Position numbers and translations under genes: made by a program
Shown: in pieces, positions 54,353-64,000 of the stretch
Numbering within the stretch: position 1 is the stretch's first letter
Layout of the letters: each line of letters starts with the position of its first letter
Notes under the pieces: model-generated
The model's input: only the letters and a program-made list of their open reading frames with translations
Database searches by the model: none
What the model was told of the DNA's origin: nothing
From: Synaphobranchus kaupii
Lineage: Eukaryota; Chordata; Actinopteri; Anguilliformes; Synaphobranchidae
Assembly: GCA_029718625.1 (NCBI GenBank)
Contig: CM056395.1
Span: 27,095,939 to 27,159,938, forward strand
Direction of reading: 5' to 3'
DNA: 64,000 nucleotides

Positions 54353-55809
54353 CACACACATATACAACAGTCATGTACTAGAATGTACACACATTTAGAA
54401 TTCCATCAGTGTTTACATTCAGAAAATGAAGTCACACTGTAATTATCCCCTTGGAACAAAGTACCGGCTCGCATTGTGTAAATGTGGGTCGATCCATATT
54501 TACAACCAACAAATAGGACACAGCGTTGCACCAGCAGGAAGCTGAACACCTGCACACGGGAGCGTAAGACAGCTCTGTACATGGGCACGCACACGGGAAT
54601 CACATGATCAGGGTGTACTGCGCGTACTCTTGCATGCACACACATTTCAGCATCGTGTTTCCCTGCGAGCAAGACGTGAAAATCACCTGAGATGAGAACG
54701 GACAAGCCGTCCCATGCATGGAACTACGGCTGGCGCCATAATCAGTTATACTGCTATCATTGTGACAAACACGTTATGCACGTTCATATTAATTTTGGTT
54801 TCCAGTGCTGCAACAATATATTCCTTGGATCAAAACACGAAACTGCTGTCTTAGCACTTTCTAAAAAGATTTGTGTCACTTAGAACATGAAAATGTTTGC
54901 ATTTCCTAACATCACAGAATTATGTAATTTTAATAATTAGCTTAATTCCTGCAGGTGAGATATGGCACTAATCAAAAAATAATTAAAATTAGCATTAGAA
55001 CATAATCCTCGGAGTATTGTGCACACAATATTGCATCTGAGAATAATGTGATCCTCCTGTTTGCACTTCTAAGTCTGTCGTGAAGCTCAAACACGGTTTG
55101 GGCTATAAAACAAAGAACCAATCTTTCTGGATGTTTCTTTTCAGCTTAGAAAATGAACACTTTTCCCCAGACAGATTCTGTATCCATTCACAGAAAACCT
55201 CCCTGAATAGAATCAGCAATTATTCTCTCATATTATTCACTGGTTACTAAAATCTCAGCATCACAAGTGAAATTTACAATAAATTATATAAAATGAAGTC
55301 CAACACTTTAAGACTTGTATGTACTGTCAGCAGTCAGAAAGAATAAGAATAAAAATGATTCAGCATGTTTTTCAATCAATATATCAATAATCAAATGAAA
55401 AACAAATAAATAAGAAAATTGTGAATTATTGAAAATGATTTCATCAAAAGGAGAGAGAGTGTCATATCAGCTGCACAGTAAAAATGTTCAGTGAGTTCTA
55501 TTGATCGGAAGCTCCTTGTTTTTTTTGTTTTTTTTTTGCTTATCGGATCAGAAATCAGCTTATTGCAGATCAGAAACACTGCGACTCCAATGGTATAAGG
55601 ACTATATACAGCATCTCCATCAGACACTGCTCCTGCTGCCAAACGCCTGGCACTGTACAGCAAATAATGTCCAGCTTCTAACGCAGTTAAGAGCTCTTCC
55701 CGATGTTTCACAGAGTCTCAGAGAGATGCGGCTCCTCCGTTAGCATTAGCTGGCCTTCCGTTGCTGGTTGATCATTTCAGGAGCTGTAGACTCGGCCCGT
55801 TTCCCGTCT
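54063..55809 (-). other. Presumed fam13a 3' UTR and convergent spacer
   Basis: AT-rich sequence after the fam13a stop, without conserved coding sequence. No minus-strand AATAAA was found. A minus-strand ATTAAA exists near 54930. A (TA)n tract lies at about 54323-54360. Confidence 0.35.
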
Positions 55810-63812
<8,003 letters not shown>

Positions 63813-63817
63813 CTACA

Positions 63818-63857
<40 letters not shown>

Positions 63858-63935
63858 ATACATTATATATCTACACACACACACACACAGTTATACATTA
63901 TATATCTACACACACACACATAGTTATACATTAAA
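63818..63935 (+). repeat. (CA)n microsatellites at a fam13a splice acceptor
   Basis: In gene sense a (GT)n tract of about 16 units runs into cctgtag, the acceptor of exon 63812-63671. Two further (CA)n blocks follow at about 63872-63890 and 63908-63920. Confidence 0.92.
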
Positions 63936-64000
63936 TATCTACACACACATATATATATATACATACACATAAATGACAGGCACAGTCATACATTATATAG

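Overview
The window is vertebrate nuclear DNA, almost certainly from a teleost fish. Genes are split into many short exons with GT-AG introns. They are interrupted by Tc1/mariner transposons of the fish Sleeping Beauty type, tRNA-derived SINEs, short hairpin (MITE-like) elements and many minisatellites. I cannot name the species.

Four protein genes explain all the conserved coding sequence. From left to right they are: the 3' two thirds of pkd2 (polycystin-2, + strand, coding exons 1057-8377); ppm1k (mitochondrial branched-chain ketoacid dehydrogenase phosphatase, - strand, 16698-11178, complete, 6 coding exons); a herc3-like HECT ubiquitin ligase (+ strand, 26100-50411, 24 coding exons); and the 3' part of fam13a (- strand, 63812-55810, 9 exons, running off the right edge). 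Human 4q22 has the same order, PKD2-(ABCG2)-PPM1K-(HERC6-HERC5)-HERC3-FAM13A, but here abcg2, herc5 and herc6 are absent. pkd2/ppm1k and herc3/fam13a converge tail to tail; ppm1k and herc3 diverge from a roughly 4 kb spacer. The four genes do not form one pathway: a cation channel, a mitochondrial phosphatase, an E3 ligase and a coiled-coil scaffold share a locus through conserved synteny.

The most unusual feature is tandem repeats at exon-intron borders. At least five arrays carry, in each unit, a copy of the adjacent real splice junction: the acceptor of a pkd2 exon (3516), the donors of herc3 exons 6 (32387) and 14 (39981), the acceptor of herc3 exon 17 (41241), and the acceptor of a fam13a exon (60592). 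The last is copied about three times in a 33-base array and apparently about 50 more times in a 2.4 kb array. Some decoy sites would keep the reading frame and add peptide repeats; others run into a stop. Other arrays start or end within about 50 bases of an exon without obviously copying it.

Three conserved exons carry what looks like one extra base (herc3 exons 12 and 15, fam13a exon 60362-60592). pkd2 and ppm1k read cleanly throughout. The extra bases could be assembly errors or real lesions; the sequence alone cannot decide. Exon borders were set by eye from splice consensus, reading phase and remembered human family sequences, so single-base shifts are possible at a few junctions.
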